From contig NZ_CP108487.1 in NCBI RefSeq assembly GCF_036226525.1, positions 4,278,001 through 4,342,000 on the forward strand: a stretch of DNA of 64,000 bases, in the 5' to 3' direction. Below are positions 45,188 through 56,174 of the stretch, piece after piece. Both the position numbers and the translations under genes were made by a program. Source of the stretch: Kribbella sp. NBC_01245. Lineage in GTDB: Bacteria > Actinomycetota > Actinomycetes > Propionibacteriales > Kribbellaceae. A model generated the notes under the pieces. The model was not told the origin of the DNA, did no database searches, and saw nothing but the letters and a program-made list of their open reading frames with translations. The first letter of the stretch is position 1, and every line of letters starts with the position of its first letter.

Positions 45188-45374
45188 GAGTGTCCTGGTC
45201 CTCTCACCTGTCCGTGTCTAGGCCGCGGCGGGCTGTGGCACACAAACAGGTCACGGTCGCCGGCGCGGTTCCGTCGGCCCGAGACTAGCCACCCACACAC
45301 CGTCACGGACAGTCGGGGGTGCAGGCTGAGACACCTGTCACAGCGTCTTGGGCCCTCATGACAGGCTGGATCTC

Positions 45375-47033
45375 ATGACTGAGGCACCTGCTTTCGACGA
45401 TCGGCCGACTTCGACCAGACCAGCTGACGAGTGGTGGCGTAGCGCTGTCGTCTACCAGGTGTATCCCCGCTCCTTCGCCGACGCCGACAAGGACGGCACG
45501 GGCGATGTGAACGGAATTCGCGCCCGGCTGCCGTACCTGGCCGATCTCGGCATCGACGCGATCTGGATCAGCCCGTGGTACCCGTCACCCCTGCTCGACG
45601 GCGGCTACGACGTGTCCGACTACCGCGATATCAACCCCGACTTCGGCACGCTGGCCGACGCGGACGCACTGATCGCGGAGGCGCACGGCCTGGGCATCCG
45701 GGTGCTGATCGACCTGGTGCCGAACCACTGCTCCTGGGAACACCCCTGGTTCAAGGCGGCGCTCGAGGCGGGCAAGGGCTCGCCCGAGCGGGAGCGGTTC
45801 TGGTTCCGCGACAGCCCGGGCGTGGTGCCGCCGACGAACTGGCCCGCCGCTTTCGGTGGTGGCGCCTGGCAACAGATCGACGACGGCCAGTGGTACCTGC
45901 ACATGTTCGACATCTCCCAGCCGGACTTCAACTGGGACCACCCGGACGTGATCGCCGAGTTCGATTCGATCCTGCGCTTCTGGTTCGACCGGGGTGTCGA
46001 CGGCTTCCGGATCGACGTGGCCGACTCGATGGCCAAGGACCCGGCGCTGCCCGACGTACCGCTGCATGATGACGGCCTACCCACGCGCGACAAGTACGTC
46101 GGCAACCCGTTCTACGACCAGCCGGGGGTGCACAAGATCCACCAGCGCTGGCGCGAGATCGCCGACGAGTACGCCGATACGCCGGAAGGCCCGCGCGTCT
46201 TCGTTGCCGAGGCCTGGCTGTCCCCCGCCGAGCGGCTCGCGGCGTACGTCCGGCCGAACGAGTTGCACTCCGCGTTCAACTTCGACGTACTGCGCTGCCC
46301 GTGGGACGCGAAAGAGCTGCGCGAGGTCATCGACCACACCACCGAGAACCTCTGGGCCGTCGGCGCTCCCGCGACCTGGGTGCTGAGCAACCACGACACC
46401 ATCCGCCACCGCACCCGCTACGGCCGGGACCAGCGTGAAGCGGGCGCTGACGCCGGCGCCGTACCGACCGACCTGGCCCTCGGTCTTCGCCGGGCGCGTG
46501 CCGCCGCGCTGCTGGAGCTGGCGCTGCCGGGTGGCGCGTACATCTATCAAGGCGACGAGCTCGGCCTGCCCGAGGTTGAAGACCTGCCCGACGACCTGCT
46601 GGACGATCCGACTTGGGAACGCTCCGGTCACACCGTCCGCGGCCGCGATGGCTGCCGGGTGCCGATGCCGTGGAGCGGGAGCGAACCGCCCTTCGGCTTC
46701 GGTACGACGGACAACCCGCCGTGGTTGCCGCAGCCCGCGTCGTGGGCCGGCCTCACCGCCGAAGACCAGCAGCACGACCCGGACAGCCACCTCTCGTTGT
46801 ACAAGGCGGCCCTCCGCATCCGCCGTACCCACGAAGCCCTCGGCGAAGGCCGCCTGCTCTGGGACGACACCGCCCCCGCCGGCGTCCTCTCCTTCACCCG
46901 CACCCCAGCCTTCCGCTGCCTCGTCAACCTCACCGACTCCCCGATCGAGGTCGACGGCATCGTCTTGCTCTCGAGCCAACCGCTCGTAGACGGCAAACTC
47001 CCGCCCGACACCACCGCCTGGCTCACGATCTGA
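45375..47033 (+). CDS. GH13 alpha-glucosidase
   Basis: 552 residues of the GH13 alpha-amylase superfamily. Catalytic residues: nucleophile Asp214 (GFRIDVAD), acid/base Glu279 (VFVAEAWLS) and Asp341 (LSNHDTIRH). The signature QPDFNW (182-187) is that of the oligo-1,6-glucosidase/alpha-glucosidase subfamilies. No signal peptide, so it is cytoplasmic and would hydrolyse imported maltose-like sugars, fitting the sugar ABC cassette 5-10 kb away. ATG 45375 is favoured over an upstream start at 45348. Confidence 0.93.
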   Translation: MTEAPAFDDRPTSTRPADEWWRSAVVYQVYPRSFADADKDGTGDVNGIRARLPYLADLGIDAIWISPWYPSPLLDGGYDVSDYRDINPDFGTLADADALIAEAHGLGIRVLIDLVPNHCSWEHPWFKAALEAGKGSPERERFWFRDSPGVVPPTNWPAAFGGGAWQQIDDGQWYLHMFDISQPDFNWDHPDVIAEFDSILRFWFDRGVDGFRIDVADSMAKDPALPDVPLHDDGLPTRDKYVGNPFYDQPGVHKIHQRWREIADEYADTPEGPRVFVAEAWLSPAERLAAYVRPNELHSAFNFDVLRCPWDAKELREVIDHTTENLWAVGAPATWVLSNHDTIRHRTRYGRDQREAGADAGAVPTDLALGLRRARAAALLELALPGGAYIYQGDELGLPEVEDLPDDLLDDPTWERSGHTVRGRDGCRVPMPWSGSEPPFGFGTTDNPPWLPQPASWAGLTAEDQQHDPDSHLSLYKAALRIRRTHEALGEGRLLWDDTAPAGVLSFTRTPAFRCLVNLTDSPIEVDGIVLLSSQPLVDGKLPPDTTAWLTI

Positions 47034-48183
47034 CGTTGCTTCCCGCCTGGGCCGGCCTACGCGCGACGGCCGGTACCAGGAGGAGGGCGGTTAGGCCGGC
47101 GAGGGTCATCACTGTGGCTGGGGATGAGTGGTCGACTATGACGCCTCCGGTTAGGGCGCCCAGGGAGAGGGTGGCTTGGAAGGAGGCGGTGAAGAGTACG
47201 GACGAGGCCTCTGGGGAATTGGGGGCTGCTTTGGCGAACCAGGTTTGTGAGCAGACGGGCACAGCGCCGTAGGCGGTGCCCCAGAGGATTAGCAGTACGA
47301 CGGCGCCGGGGTCGGTGGTGCCGAGTAGCGGGAGTAGCAGGGTGGCGGTGGCGATCATCGTGGCGGCTGTCGCGAACGTGGCTCGCGGATGGCGGGTCAC
47401 GGTGGAGCCCGCTATGAAGTTGCCGGCGATTCCCGCTACGCCGTACGTGAGTAGGTAGATCGTGATCAGGCCGGCGCTCACCTGCTCAAGGAACGGCGTG
47501 ACGTAGGTGTAGGCCCCGAAGTGGGCGAGCACGATGATGAACGTGAGCGCCACTGCGAGGCGGCTGACCCTTAACGTGCCGGTGAGCATCCGCAGGTTCG
47601 TCGCCCGCTCAGCGGGGAGCGGCGGGACCACCGCGACCAGCAGGCCGAACACGCCAAGGGTCAGGATTCCCATTGCGAGAAAGGCCGTCCGCCACCCCGC
47701 GAGGCCGCCGACGAACGTGCCCAGCGGCACGCCGAGCACGGACCCGAGTGGCACCGCAGCGAAGATCACGGCAGTCGCCCGAGGCACCGACTCGACCGGC
47801 ACCAATCGCCCGGCCAGCCCTGCCCCGATGGACCAAAAGCCACCGATCGTGATGCCAACCAACACGCGAGAGACCAACATCAGCCAATAGCCGGAAGCCA
47901 CCGCGGCCAGGAAATTCGCCAACGCCAGCAACAGAACGAACGCGGCCAACATGACCCGCCGATCCACCCGCCCCGTGACCACAGTCGCCAACGGCGCGGC
48001 AATCGCGGCCAGAAACCCCGGCATGGTCATCATCAACCCAGCCATACCGTCAGAAATAACGAAGCTCGACCCGATCGACGTAAGCAGCCCGATCGGCAGA
48101 ATCTCCGTCGTGACGATCACAAAGATCCCCAACATCACCGAAACGACTGCCAGCCACGAAAGCAGTGGCGATCGAGCCGGCAT
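47023..48183 (-). CDS. MFS transporter (DHA1, AraJ/YdhP-like)
   Basis: 386 residues with 12 hydrophobic helices. The first helix has the TTEILPIGLL motif of sugar- and drug-efflux MFS proteins related to AraJ/SetA, and the loop VTGRVDRRVML follows. Probably exports sugars or drugs. ATG 48183 fits the family N-terminus; a GTG at 48228 would add 15 residues. Its 3' end overlaps the glucosidase gene by 11 bases (convergent). Confidence 0.87.
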   Translation of the reverse strand: MPARSPLLSWLAVVSVMLGIFVIVTTEILPIGLLTSIGSSFVISDGMAGLMMTMPGFLAAIAAPLATVVTGRVDRRVMLAAFVLLLALANFLAAVASGYWLMLVSRVLVGITIGGFWSIGAGLAGRLVPVESVPRATAVIFAAVPLGSVLGVPLGTFVGGLAGWRTAFLAMGILTLGVFGLLVAVVPPLPAERATNLRMLTGTLRVSRLAVALTFIIVLAHFGAYTYVTPFLEQVSAGLITIYLLTYGVAGIAGNFIAGSTVTRHPRATFATAATMIATATLLLPLLGTTDPGAVVLLILWGTAYGAVPVCSQTWFAKAAPNSPEASSVLFTASFQATLSLGALTGGVIVDHSSPATVMTLAGLTALLLVPAVARRPAQAGSNVRS

Positions 48184-48292
48184 AGTCGTTGCTGTAGGCA
48201 AGGATCTGGGGTCGGCGTTCACAAGCACCAGTGCAACAGGAACAACACCGACCGTCTGGCGGCTTTACGACATCAATCTCCCGCCAGGGGCC

Positions 48293-48748
48293 CTAAAGAG
48301 CCTCGGCGTGCGACGGCGAGAGGGCGGCTTCTTCGAAATCGATCTGGCCTGCGTCGGCCAAGGTCGCGAGCTCGGCCAGGATTGGTCCGTACTGGCGCTC
48401 GGCAGGAAGGTCGGCTAGGTGGAGGCCGAGGAGGGTGGTGGGCTTCAGGGCCAGGCCGGCCGCGGTCAGGCGCGCCACGGTTGCCTCTTCGTCGAAGCCG
48501 AGTCTGGTGATGACGCGGATCGTCGAATGGCCCGAAGAGCTCACGAGCGACGCGATCCACGGAACGGGCGGATCGCCGTACTCGTGGGCATGTACGACGT
48601 CGCCGACCGCCAGGCCCTTGGCGAACATCGGCGGTGTGAGTAGGCGGTACTCGTCCTCACCGACCTTCTCCACGGCGACTTCCTCGCTGTCGTAGGGCGG
48701 CCAGCCGGAGCCATCTTGGGCCAACTTGATGTGCAGGGTCGTGGTCAC
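48293..48748 (-). CDS. DUF4265 domain-containing protein
   Basis: 151 residues, soluble. The pattern WPPYDSEEVAVEKVGEDEYR...PMFAKGLAVGDVV (written here with a gap) matches DUF4265: a small N-terminal beta-rich domain with a GD-V turn and a C-terminal half with HSTIRV. Function unknown. Probably monocistronic. ATG 48748. Confidence 0.75.
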   Translation of the reverse strand: MTTTLHIKLAQDGSGWPPYDSEEVAVEKVGEDEYRLLTPPMFAKGLAVGDVVHAHEYGDPPVPWIASLVSSSGHSTIRVITRLGFDEEATVARLTAAGLALKPTTLLGLHLADLPAERQYGPILAELATLADAGQIDFEEAALSPSHAEAL

Positions 48749-48770
48749 GTTGGGATGTTAAACAACGAAC

Positions 48771-48816
48771 GGCTGCAGCGGGTGGGCGCTCGGGGGCGCG
48801 CCTGCCCGCTGCAGCC
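48771..48816. terminator. Terminator after the S1 protease gene
   Basis: GGCTGCAGCGGG (48771-48782) pairs exactly with CCCGCTGCAGCC (48805-48816), with further pairing inside the loop. It lies 25 nt beyond the protease stop and upstream of the DUF4265 start. Confidence 0.75.
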
Positions 48817-48841
48817 GGGTCTGCGTGGGAGCAGCACGCAG

Positions 48842-50284
48842 TTACGGGGTGGAGGTGCCTAGGCGGTAGGAGCCGGAGCCGCTGTAGGCGTGGACTTGCC
48901 AGCGGTAGTAGCCGGCGGTGCCGTTGTAGGTGACAGTCTCGTCGGGGGCCTCTGTGGTGCCGGAGGCTACGGAAGCCCAGGACGAGCCGTTCCACTTCTG
49001 GAGGTAGAGGTCGAAGTCTGTGCCGGCTGGACCGTCCAGGCAGCCCTTGTGGGTTCCTGAGGCGTTAGACGTGTAGTAGCTGCCGTTGGGCTGGTACGCG
49101 ACGCCACCACCGGACAGGGAGCCCGAGTAGTTGTTGGGGAGACCAGTGCAGGTGGTCGGCGGAGGGGTCAGGTCGCCGCCGCCTGAGGTGACCAGGGTGA
49201 GTCCGTAGGCCTGCAGGATTTCGTTGACCGGTTGGAAGAACGTCGTCCCGCCGCTGCTGCAGTTGCCGGAACCGCCGGACGTGACGCCTTGTGCCTGGTT
49301 GCCCGAGATGGCCGAGCCGCCCGAGTCGCCTGGTTCGGCGCAGGCGTTGGTGCGGATCAGGCCGGTGATGGTGCCTTCGGGGTAGGTGACCGTGGCGTTG
49401 CGGGCCTGGATCGTGCCGCAGCGCCAGCCGGTGGTCGAGCCCGAGCGGCAGATCGACGACCCGACGGGCGCGTCCTGCGAACCACCGACCGCCACCCGGC
49501 CGCCCGCGTAGTTGTTGACCGCGCCGATCATCGTGTTGCCCGCGCCGACGCCGACCCACGCGTAGTCGTTGCCCGGGAAGCTCGAGCCGCGGAACTGCCC
49601 GCTCGGCTGGCTCGTCGTGGCGCCTTGCCGACCGCAATGGCCTGCCGTCACGAAACCACCGTTGACGGAGAAGCCGACGGAACAGCGCGTGCCGCTGCCG
49701 ATGTAGTACGCGTTGCCGCCGACCACGTCGATCATGGCCCGCGGCGACTCGTTCGATACGACGACCCGTACGACGTTGGCCGGTACGCCGCTGCTCGCCA
49801 CGAACGCGCGGCCGATCGCGGTAGACCGGGCACTGACGACGAGCCGGTTCGACGGGAGGTCGACGTACCAGCCAGGGATACCGGCAGGCGCCTGCCGGGC
49901 GTCGAGTCGCGCCTTCCAGGCATCGAGTCGGGCTTCGGTGTACGCGACGCGGCGAGGTTCGGCCCCTGCCGCGACGACTCGCGCCCGTTGTCCGTCGGCG
50001 GTGATACCCGCGATCAGACGGCCGGAGCGTGCGTCGTACCAAGTGCCGCCGAGCGCGGCGGGGACTCGCTTGCGTAAGGCGCGGTCGACCCGGGCTGCTT
50101 CGTCCTCGCGGATGAGGCGGTCCTGCGCCTGGTCGGGGGTGAGCCGGAGGTCGCGTTGCAGGGCGGTCAGCATCGCGCCGTCCGGTTCCTTGACCTGGAC
50201 GGACGACGCTTGCGGGGCGAGCGCGATCACCGCAGTGGCAGTGATCAGCGCCGCACCCAGCAACGCCGGGAGTGGTCGGGGCAT
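48842..50284 (-). CDS. Secreted S1-family (streptogrisin-like) serine protease with C-terminal domain
   Basis: 480 residues: signal peptide (about 1-29), an alpha-lytic-type prodomain (about 30-185; LRKRVPAALGGTWYD), a chymotrypsin-fold protease domain (about 188-372) with His216 (TAGHCG), Asp240 (NDYAWVGV) and Ser321 (GDSGGS), and a C-terminal ~95-residue PPC-like or binding domain after a TPPPTTC linker (DFDLYLQKWNG). Secreted, activated by prodomain removal. ATG 50284 is used; an upstream start at 50326 adds a non-signal stretch. The LysR gene lies upstream. Confidence 0.92.
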   Translation of the reverse strand: MPRPLPALLGAALITATAVIALAPQASSVQVKEPDGAMLTALQRDLRLTPDQAQDRLIREDEAARVDRALRKRVPAALGGTWYDARSGRLIAGITADGQRARVVAAGAEPRRVAYTEARLDAWKARLDARQAPAGIPGWYVDLPSNRLVVSARSTAIGRAFVASSGVPANVVRVVVSNESPRAMIDVVGGNAYYIGSGTRCSVGFSVNGGFVTAGHCGRQGATTSQPSGQFRGSSFPGNDYAWVGVGAGNTMIGAVNNYAGGRVAVGGSQDAPVGSSICRSGSTTGWRCGTIQARNATVTYPEGTITGLIRTNACAEPGDSGGSAISGNQAQGVTSGGSGNCSSGGTTFFQPVNEILQAYGLTLVTSGGGDLTPPPTTCTGLPNNYSGSLSGGGVAYQPNGSYYTSNASGTHKGCLDGPAGTDFDLYLQKWNGSSWASVASGTTEAPDETVTYNGTAGYYRWQVHAYSGSGSYRLGTSTP

Positions 50285-50359
50285 GGGCTTTCGCCTTACA
50301 GCGTGGGCGGACCGCCACGCTGCCACGCGTCCCGGGTACGACGGCAGATCACAAACGGG

Positions 50360-51319
50360 TCATATCATCCCGGGATGCTCCGCCAGCCAGGCGGAATACC
50401 GCGGGCTGCGGGCCACCACATCGAGGTACGACGCGGTGGCGAACTCGTGCAGCGTCATCGCGAACGCCGGGTCCAGCCCGCCCGGATGCCAGCCCGCGAC
50501 CGTCCGCCAGTGCAAGGGCGTACCCGCGATCGGCACGGCCACGATGCCCGGCCGCGGGCGGAACATCGCCTGGCAGAGCACCACGGCGTCCTCGGTCTCG
50601 ACGAGATCCAGGCAAGTCACGACGTCGGTCTCGTGCAGCGTGCGCGGCGCGAAACCCGCCCGGCTGCAAGCGGCCGCGAAACAGTCGGAGAAGCAGCCAT
50701 CCCCGGGAGTGGCGGCCCATCGCGCAGTCGCGAGCTCGGCCAGCTCGACGGCCTTGGCGGCCGCCCGCGGGTGGTCGGTGTTAAGCAGCACAAAGACCGG
50801 ATCGTCGGCCACCTCGTGCCAGCGCAGCCCGGGAGTGATCGGCGGACGGGCGTCACCGCAGACGCCGACGAGGATGTAGTCGAGGTTGCCCTCAGCAACC
50901 AATCCCGCGAGCTCTTCGGCTGACCAGGAGACGTGCGTGGTCACCTCGAGCTCCGGGCAATGCTCCGCCAGCTGGTGGATCAGGCCGCCCAGCAGGGATC
51001 CCGACGCCGAGCCGAGCCGCAACCTGGCCGGCATCTTGCTCGTACGGGTGTCGTTCGCCAGCCGGGCCGCCTCGGCACGCAGATCCGAGACGGCCGGCAG
51101 CAGCATGCGGGCGCGGGCGATCACCAACTCGCCAAGTGGCGAGGCCCGCACCCCGCGACGATCCCGGTCGAACAACGGACCGCCGAGGATCCGCTCGATC
51201 CGCCGGAGCTGCGCCGTCAGCGCGGGTTGCGCCAGCCCGAGCACCGCCGAGGCCTTGGTGATACTGCCCGCCTCGGCGATGGCGACGACGATCCGCAGAT
51301 GCCGCAGCTCCAGGTCCAT
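50360..51319 (-). CDS. LysR-family transcriptional regulator
   Basis: 319 residues: an N-terminal winged helix-turn-helix (LELRHLRIVVAIAEAGSITKASAVLGLAQPAL, here given by its span 3-34) and a LysR substrate-binding domain (about 95-305). It starts MDLELRHLRI, as usual. Targets unknown; LysR proteins usually act on a divergent neighbour, but here both flanking genes run in the same direction, so it is a local or distant regulator. Confidence 0.92.
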   Translation of the reverse strand: MDLELRHLRIVVAIAEAGSITKASAVLGLAQPALTAQLRRIERILGGPLFDRDRRGVRASPLGELVIARARMLLPAVSDLRAEAARLANDTRTSKMPARLRLGSASGSLLGGLIHQLAEHCPELEVTTHVSWSAEELAGLVAEGNLDYILVGVCGDARPPITPGLRWHEVADDPVFVLLNTDHPRAAAKAVELAELATARWAATPGDGCFSDCFAAACSRAGFAPRTLHETDVVTCLDLVETEDAVVLCQAMFRPRPGIVAVPIAGTPLHWRTVAGWHPGGLDPAFAMTLHEFATASYLDVVARSPRYSAWLAEHPGMI

Positions 51320-51396
51320 GGGCCGAAGTTAGTGGTCCTTCCCGGCCGTGGCCAGAGCCGAAGGGACCAGACCAGAAAGGACTGGAGCCGCGAGGA

Positions 51397-51828
51397 TCAG
51401 CAGCCAGCGGTCACGGGCAGGCTGGTGGCCTGGGCGCTCCGGGGCGCGCCGGTGGGGTCGACCCAGGTGACTCTGCCGTGGAGCCGGTACGTACCGCACG
51501 TGACGGTGGTGACCCCGGTGGCAGTGCGAGTACCGGTGAGGGTTCCGTAGGTTGCGCGGCGGGTGCCGATCGACTGCCAGCCGGTCGAGACCTGTTGCTG
51601 CTGGGTGAGGTCGTGGACGACCTGGCGGGCGCCCGAGCAGTCGACCGTACTGGCCCACCGGTAACTCGCGGCGCCCGCGGTGGCGGTGGCCGTGATCGTG
51701 CAGGTACCAGGCGGTGCGGCCTGGGGGGCGAATTCCACGTCGCCGCCGCCGTCGGCGAAGGCGGCGGACGGTACGGCGGCCAGCACGGCCGCTCCGGCGA
51801 GGCAGGTGAGTCCGGCGATGATGCGCAT
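51397..51828 (-). CDS. Small secreted protein, unknown function
   Basis: 143 residues with a signal peptide (RIIAGLTCLAGAAVLAAVPS, cleavage after AFA near residue 25). The mature ~118 residues have four cysteines (TCTITA, VDCSGA, VTCGTY and the C-terminal AGC), likely two disulfides, and an all-beta composition. ATG 51828 follows GAGGAG at 6 nt; a longer upstream frame lacks a signal. No family recognised. Confidence 0.72.
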   Translation of the reverse strand: MRIIAGLTCLAGAAVLAAVPSAAFADGGGDVEFAPQAAPPGTCTITATATAGAASYRWASTVDCSGARQVVHDLTQQQQVSTGWQSIGTRRATYGTLTGTRTATGVTTVTCGTYRLHGRVTWVDPTGAPRSAQATSLPVTAGC

Positions 51829-51931
51829 GCGCACTCCTCGATTGCTAGGCGATATCGCAGCCACCCTCGCCACCGGCGCCGTACCGGACAAGACCGGTTG
51901 CAGCTACTTGCAGTTGCCCCGGGCAACGAAC

Positions 51932-51967
51932 AGGCGCGCCCCTGCAGGAAGCTGCAGGGGCGCGCCT
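51932..51967. terminator. Terminator of the sugar ABC cassette
   Basis: AGGCGCGCCCCTGCAG (51932-51947) pairs perfectly with 51952-51967 around a 4-nt GAAG loop, 12 nt beyond the stop of the last permease gene. Confidence 0.9.
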
Positions 51968-51979
51968 TCGAAGCGACTA

Positions 51980-52821
<842 letters not shown>

Positions 52822-52825
<4 letters not shown>

Positions 52826-53865
52826 GAGACAGCACTCCCCACGCCGACCGCGGCCGAATCGGTCGGCCTATCCACCGACTTGCCCCGGCCTCGTTTGCCC
52901 TTGACCGGCTTACTCGGCTTGCCCGACTTCTCGCCGATGACGTCGGCACCCAGCAGCTTGACGAACATGAAGGCCACCACGGCGACGTACAGGAACAAGA
53001 TCGTCGCGTAGGCGGCCGCCGGCCCGTATCTGGTCTCCCTGGCTTCCAGGAAGGCCAGGATCGACAGTGTCTCGACCGATTCCTTGCCGGGGCCGACCAG
53101 CACGAACGGCAGGTCGAAGATCCGCAACGTGTCGAGCATGCGGAACAGTACGGCGACCAGCAGCGCGGGCTTGACCAGCGGCAGGGTGATCCGGACGAAC
53201 TGCTGCCAGGGGCTCGCGCCATCCACCTTGGCCGCCTCGTAGATCTCCTCCGGGATGGTCTGTAGACCGGCCAGCACCAGCAGTCCGATGAACGGGGCCG
53301 TCTTCCAGGTGTCGGCGATGATGACCGACAGCACCGACTGCCAACCCTCGGTCGACCACAGGATCTCGGCGCCGATCAGCGCGTTCGCGGCGCCGTCGGC
53401 CTGGAAGATCCACTTCCAGAGCAGCGCCGAGACCACGGTCGGGATGGCCCACGGCACCAGGATGCTGGCCCGGACGATGCCGCGGCCCTTGAACGCCTTG
53501 TGCATCACCAGCGCCATCGCGACACCGAGAATCGTCTCGAGGGTCACGCAGGTGACGGTGAAGAAGGTGGTGTTGTAGAACGCGTTCCAGAATCGGTCCC
53601 CGACCTCACCGGAGAAGATCGCGGTGTAGTTGTCGAGGCCGACGAACTCTGACCCCTGGACGATGAATCCCTCTTCGTCCACCCTCTGGCCGCTGGTATA
53701 CAGCGATTCCCGCAGCGCCGACAGGATCGGGTAGACGACCACGAGCGCGAGCACGATCAAGGTCGGTGACAGCAGGACGGCCGCCAGGCGGCCCGTTCCT
53801 TCGTCGTGGCGGCGAACTCTCTGGGTTTTCCCCGGCCGGGTTTCGGCCGGACTTGCTTCACTCAT
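52822..53865 (-). CDS. Carbohydrate ABC transporter permease (MalF type)
   Basis: 347 residues: a basic cytoplasmic tail, six transmembrane helices, and the EAA loop YEAAKVDGASPWQQFVRITLP at about 225-245. A C-terminal tail is rich in Lys/Arg (GKRGRGKSVDRP). ATG 53865 has GGAGG 6 nt upstream; an upstream start at 53928 lacks such a site. Forms a heterodimer with the MalG-type permease. The binding-protein gene lies 94 nt upstream. Confidence 0.93.
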
Positions 53866-53959
53866 CTCTGCCTCCAACGTGGCGCCGGCCGGGCCGGCGC
53901 GGGGACAGGACGGGTCGGTGTCCCGCAACGTTCGCGGTACACCGACCCGGCCATATCGA

Positions 53960-55273
53960 TCACTGAGTGATGAGCGAACTCAACTTGGTCTGCAGATCCG
54001 TCAGCGCCTGTTTCGGCTCCGTCTTCAAGGTCAGCGCGTTGTACGCCGCGTCCTGAATGGCGGTGCTGACATCGCCGTACTTGACCACCTTCGGCCGCGA
54101 CTTCGCGGTGTCGATCGAGGCCTTCAGCGGGGCGAGGTACGGGAACTGCTTCTGCAGCCCGGCATCGTCGTACAGCGCGGCCCAGGTCGGCGCCTGCGAA
54201 GTCTTCTCGACATTGGCCTTCTGACGCTCTTCGCTGGCCATGAAGTTGATGAAGTCCGCAGCGGTCGCCTTGTTCTTGGTGAAGGCGCTGATCGCGTAGT
54301 TGTGACCACCCAGGGTCGAGACGCCCGGGCCGTCCTTACCCGGCAGCGGCGCAACGGCGAACTTGCCGTTGATCTTCGACGACCCGTCGGTCTTACCCGC
54401 GAGGGCGTAGACGTACGGCCAGTTGCGGTGGAAGAGCAGCTTGCCCTCCTGGAAGGCGCGACGGCCTTCCTCTTCCTTGTAGGTGATCGCAGCGCTGGGG
54501 ATGGCCTTCGTCTTGAAGCCGTTCACCAGTTGCGTCAGGCCCGCAAGTGCCTCCGGGGTGTCCACGTTGGGCTTGCCGTCCTCACCGACGACGACACCGC
54601 CCGCGGAGTTGATGGCCTCGGAGAAGTTCACCGTCAGGCCTTCGTACTTCTCGAACTGGCCCGCGTAGCAGCTCATGCCCTTGGACTCCGGCAGCGCCTG
54701 CACCTTCAGGCAGGCCGCGGTCATCTCGGTCCAGGTCTTCGGCGGCTGCACGCCCGCCTTGTCGAGCAGATCCTTGCGGTAGTAGAGCAAACCGCCATCG
54801 GACGTCACCGGTACGCCGTACAGCTTGTCGCGGTACTTGGCGGTGTCGACCGTTGCCGGGATCAACTTGCCCAGGTCCGGGAACTTGTCCTCGGGCAGCG
54901 CGACGACCCAGCGGTTCGCGGCGAACTCGGCGGTCCACACCACGTCCAGGTTGAGCACGCTGTAGGCGTCGGACTGGCTCTGCGCGCTCTGGATCATCAG
55001 GGCCCGCTGCTGGTCCGCGGACTCCGGCAGCTCCTTGACCTCGACCTTCTCGTCCGCGTGCGCCGCGTTCCACGCGTCGACCTGGCTCTTGAGGTTTCCG
55101 GAGGTGTCCTTGCCAGTGGCAAAGGTGATCGGGCCACGGCCTTCGAGCGCGGTGCTGTCGCCAGATCCGCCGCCACCGTCATCGCCGCCACCACAGGCTG
55201 ACGCGAGCAGCACCAGGCTGACGCTCATGGCGACAACGGCTGCCCTGCGGGACTGTGATCGTTCAAACCTCAT
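53960..55273 (-). CDS. Sugar ABC transporter substrate-binding lipoprotein
   Basis: 437 residues: lipobox LASAC (Cys27), a glycine/aspartate-rich spacer, then a family-1 solute-binding fold (about 45-430) with GVPVTSDGGLLYYRKDLLDKAG, AFQEGKLLFHRNWPYVYA and GGHNYAISAFTKNKATAADF. It captures a sugar outside the membrane. First gene of the cassette. No ATPase gene is found in the cassette, so a shared MsiK-type ATPase elsewhere probably powers it. Confidence 0.93.
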   Translation of the reverse strand: MRFERSQSRRAAVVAMSVSLVLLASACGGGDDGGGGSGDSTALEGRGPITFATGKDTSGNLKSQVDAWNAAHADEKVEVKELPESADQQRALMIQSAQSQSDAYSVLNLDVVWTAEFAANRWVVALPEDKFPDLGKLIPATVDTAKYRDKLYGVPVTSDGGLLYYRKDLLDKAGVQPPKTWTEMTAACLKVQALPESKGMSCYAGQFEKYEGLTVNFSEAINSAGGVVVGEDGKPNVDTPEALAGLTQLVNGFKTKAIPSAAITYKEEEGRRAFQEGKLLFHRNWPYVYALAGKTDGSSKINGKFAVAPLPGKDGPGVSTLGGHNYAISAFTKNKATAADFINFMASEERQKANVEKTSQAPTWAALYDDAGLQKQFPYLAPLKASIDTAKSRPKVVKYGDVSTAIQDAAYNALTLKTEPKQALTDLQTKLSSLITQ

Positions 55274-55529
55274 CGTGCACCTGCCCTCTTCCGATAAGAC
55301 AACACTGTCTTTGCGCAGGTACCCGCAGTCCCCCGCTGCGAGTCCATGTCCGGACAGTAACCGAGATTCGGGCGATGTGCTCTAAGCCACACCTGCCGGA
55401 AAATTCGCGGTCGGCGAACGGACAGCGCATGGCTGTAATGCGATCGCTATTTGGCGCGCCGCACAACCGGTAAGGGCTTAACGATTCGGTATTACCCGCC
55501 GGTAACTGTCACTTTCAGGACATCGGGTC

Positions 55530-55982
55530 TCAGCTGGACTGAGCTGACCCCGCGTTACCGGTAGCGTGCTCGGCCGCCGAGGCGTCACCGACGTTCGCGC
55601 GGACCCACTCGACGATCTCGACCGTGGTCGCGCCGGGGGTGAAGATCTTGTGCACGCCGAGCTCGGCCAGCGGCTCCAGATCGGCCTCGGGAATGATGCC
55701 GCCGCCGAACACCACGATGTCGTCGGCCTCGCGGGCGATCAGCAGCTCCCGGACCTTCTTGAACAAGGTCATGTGCGCGCCGGACAGCACCGACAGGCCG
55801 ATCGCGTCCGCGTCCTCGGCGATGGCCGTCTCCACGATCTGCTCCGGGGTCTGGTGCAGGCCGGTGTAGACGACCTCCATCCCGGCGTCACGCAGGGCGC
55901 GGGCGACCACCTTCGCACCCCGGTCATGACCGTCGAGCCCAGGCTTGGCGACGACGACCCGCAACGGGCTGGTGGCTGACAT
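55530..55982 (-). CDS. Stand-alone cobalamin (B12)-binding domain protein
   Basis: 150 residues equal to the B12-binding C-terminal domain of methylmalonyl-CoA mutase: KPGLDGHDRGAKVVARALRD with DxHxxG (Asp17, His19, Gly22), SVLSGAH, and FGGGIIPEADL. Such small subunits (MCM-like or isobutyryl-CoA mutase IcmB-type) pair with a separate catalytic subunit, not present in the window. ATG 55982 has GGAGG 6 nt upstream; the frame is open much further upstream but without similarity. Confidence 0.9.
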   Translation of the reverse strand: MSATSPLRVVVAKPGLDGHDRGAKVVARALRDAGMEVVYTGLHQTPEQIVETAIAEDADAIGLSVLSGAHMTLFKKVRELLIAREADDIVVFGGGIIPEADLEPLAELGVHKIFTPGATTVEIVEWVRANVGDASAAEHATGNAGSAQSS

Positions 55983-56174
55983 GACAGGCCTCCGCATAGT
56001 CCAGTGCACAGGCGCTTCGTTGCGCCAAGGCTCCTGGCCGCAGGCTATCCGAGCCGCCGGTTGCAGATAAGACACACAGGCGTGTGTTCGCCCACACGTG
56101 GCCCTGAAATCGGTTACCGTCGAAAGAGATCGGACCAGTTCGCGCGGGGGGTTCGATGAAGTGAGGAGCCGCCC

